NCBI RefSeq assembly: GCF_008014745.1
Contig: NZ_VPFD01000001.1
Coordinates: 124,001-188,000, forward strand
Source: Massilia arenae
Lineage (GTDB): Bacteria; Pseudomonadota; Gammaproteobacteria; Burkholderiales; Burkholderiaceae_D
Direction of reading: 5' to 3'
Length of the DNA: 64,000 nucleotides
In this document: positions 62,898 to 64,000 of the stretch, one piece after another
Layout: each line of letters begins with the position of its first letter
Numbering within the stretch: position 1 is the stretch's first letter
The notes under the pieces: model-generated
Database searches by the model: none
What the model saw: the letters and a program-made list of their open reading frames with translations, nothing else
Told to the model about the DNA's origin: nothing
Made by a program: the position numbers and the translations under genes

Positions 62898-64000
62898 ATG
62901 AAGACCCCTACGCAGACGTCGAACGATGGAATCACTGGCGACATTCCAGGGTCAACGAAGAAACGACGCAGCGGCGCGACCTTGTCGGTGGCTGCGTGGA
63001 AGCAGTTCATTGGCGTCGCCAAGCCTTACTGGCTGGGCGACGAGAAGGGCAGGGCGTGGCTGCTGCTCGCGCTCCTGATCGTGCTGATGCTGGTGGAAAC
63101 CAAGCTCGCGGTCATGCTCAACGACCAGGCCGGGGAAATGACCTCGGCGCTGGCGGGACGGGATCGCGATCGTTTCTGGACCTCGGTCCAGGCCTGCCTG
63201 GTCGTCCTGGCGTTCGCCGTGCCGATCTATGCCTTCTACTACTATATGCGCGACCTGTTCGCGAACCAGTGGCGGCGCTGGCTAACCCGGCGTTTCCTCG
63301 ACGGCTACCTCGGTGGACGCAAATACTACGAGCTCGGGTCGAACCGCGAGATCGACAATCCGGACCAGCGCATCAGCGAGGACGTCAACACCTTCACCGG
63401 TCGCTCCATCCACTTCATGCTGATTTTCCTGGGCTCGCTGATGCAGCTGGTCGCCTTCAGCGCCGTCCTGTGGTCGATCTCGCAGGTGCTGGTGGGCGTG
63501 CTGGTTGCCTATGCACTGGTGGGAACGATGGTCGCGCTGTACGTGTTCGGCAATCCGCTGATCCACCTGAATTTCTGGCAGCTGCGGCGCGAGGCCGATT
63601 TTCGGTTCAGCCTGATACGCGTGCGCGAAAACGCCGAGTCGATTGCCTTCTATGGCGGCGAGGCGCAGGAGCGCGCACGCATCGATAACAAGTTCAACAA
63701 GGTCATCCATAATTTCTCGCGCCTGATCAAGAAGCAGCGCGCGCTCAACCTGTTCCAGCGCACCTTCAGCCAGCTCACCCTGGTGCTGCCGTTCGTGATC
63801 CTGGCCGATGCCGTGTTGTCGGGTCAGCTGGAGGTGGGGCGCGCGGTCCAGGCTGCCGGCGCCTTCACCGCGGTGCTGACGGCGGTAGGCGTCATCGTTG
63901 ACAACTTCGAAAGCCTGAGCCGCTTCGTGGCCGGCATCGGGCGCCTGCAGACCCTGTCCAGCCACGTGCTGCCGGCGCCGCAATCCGCGGGCGAGCCGGC
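62898..64000 (+). CDS. SbmA/YddA-type ABC transporter, permease part (cut by window end)
   Basis: A 367-residue N-terminal fragment running off the right edge. From the ATG at 62898 it reads through a membrane domain of the ABC_membrane_2 / SbmA-BacA type: AWLLLALLIVLMLVETKLAVMLNDQAGEM, VQACLVVLAFAVPIYAFYYYMRDLFANQWRRWLTRRFLDGYLGG, then NPDQRISEDV, and FRFSLIRVRENAESIAFYGGE. The ATPase half should lie beyond 64000. Relatives import peptides, bleomycin-like compounds or vitamin B12. The 200 bp between the pnp terminator and this start hold no gene. Confidence 0.88.
   Translation, partial: MKTPTQTSNDGITGDIPGSTKKRRSGATLSVAAWKQFIGVAKPYWLGDEKGRAWLLLALLIVLMLVETKLAVMLNDQAGEMTSALAGRDRDRFWTSVQACLVVLAFAVPIYAFYYYMRDLFANQWRRWLTRRFLDGYLGGRKYYELGSNREIDNPDQRISEDVNTFTGRSIHFMLIFLGSLMQLVAFSAVLWSISQVLVGVLVAYALVGTMVALYVFGNPLIHLNFWQLRREADFRFSLIRVRENAESIAFYGGEAQERARIDNKFNKVIHNFSRLIKKQRALNLFQRTFSQLTLVLPFVILADAVLSGQLEVGRAVQAAGAFTAVLTAVGVIVDNFESLSRFVAGIGRLQTLSSHVLPAPQSAGEP

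Overview
The window looks like chromosomal DNA of a high-G+C betaproteobacterium, most likely an Oxalobacteraceae member (Massilia / Janthinobacterium / Duganella group). This is inferred from the iscRSUA-hscBA-fdx operon, the ECF sigma / DUF3619 / DUF3106 / RDD operon, ilvB-ilvN-ilvC, rpsO-pnp, the PEP-CTERM protein, the many PAS/hybrid kinases and strong G/C third-position bias. No 16S or other definitive marker is present. There is no prophage, IS element, CRISPR array or rRNA operon; most of the window is ordinary core genome with small accessory patches.

Layout. 0-8.2 kb: the C-terminal part of a hybrid kinase, uvrB, an aromatic/aspartate-type aminotransferase, and three identical single-gene tRNA-Asn(GUU) units, each with its own terminator. 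Between them lie an alpha/beta hydrolase and a purT-isochorismatase-fold operon; a small HNH protein follows. 8.4-15 kb: a signalling block with a REC-HK-REC protein, a bacteriophytochrome (Cys14) plus single-domain response regulator operon, and a PAS-PAS-HK-REC protein read divergently from it. 15-23 kb: a DUF2325 gene behind a near-ideal Fur box, two secreted alpha/beta hydrolases, a complete tripartite efflux operon (MFS, HlyD/EmrA adaptor, NodT-type outer-membrane lipoprotein) and a DTW-domain tRNA modification gene. 23-31.5 kb: an SOS-boxed PA0069-type radical SAM gene, an oxidoreductase/TetR divergent pair, an MFS transporter with a tiny upstream leader ORF, a NadR-like ATPase, ChaC, and a LysR / fumarylacetoacetate hydrolase / maleylacetoacetate isomerase unit for homogentisate breakdown.

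31.5-34.4 kb is the least ordinary patch: a lone caspase/CHAT-like protein with a His-Cys dyad, a 35-bp relic of a maleylacetoacetate isomerase gene, an AT-rich gap, a PEP-CTERM surface protein and a uracil-DNA-glycosylase-like protein lacking the catalytic Asp. 34.5-43 kb is the Isc Fe-S assembly operon, with an IscR box, running on without real gaps into a methyltransferase, threonine aldolase, a pseudouridine-synthase-like protein lacking the catalytic Asp, and a membrane protein. 43-52 kb: a choice-of-anchor I lipoprotein, an SDR, the ECF sigma operon (minus strand) and a TauD-like dioxygenase with an ABC importer for a sulfonate-like compound. 52-56 kb: ilvB-ilvN-ilvC. 56-64 kb: a SIMPL protein, pssA, a lipoprotein esterase, two tandem paralogous lipoproteins, rpsO, pnp, and the start of an SbmA/YddA-type ABC transporter cut by the window end.

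Two 104-bp head-to-head inverted repeats of one family (893-996 and 55908-56011) behave like REP doublets (REPINs). Start sites were chosen by reading upstream for ribosome-binding sites and stop/start overlaps. All regulatory calls are by eye against known consensus sequences.
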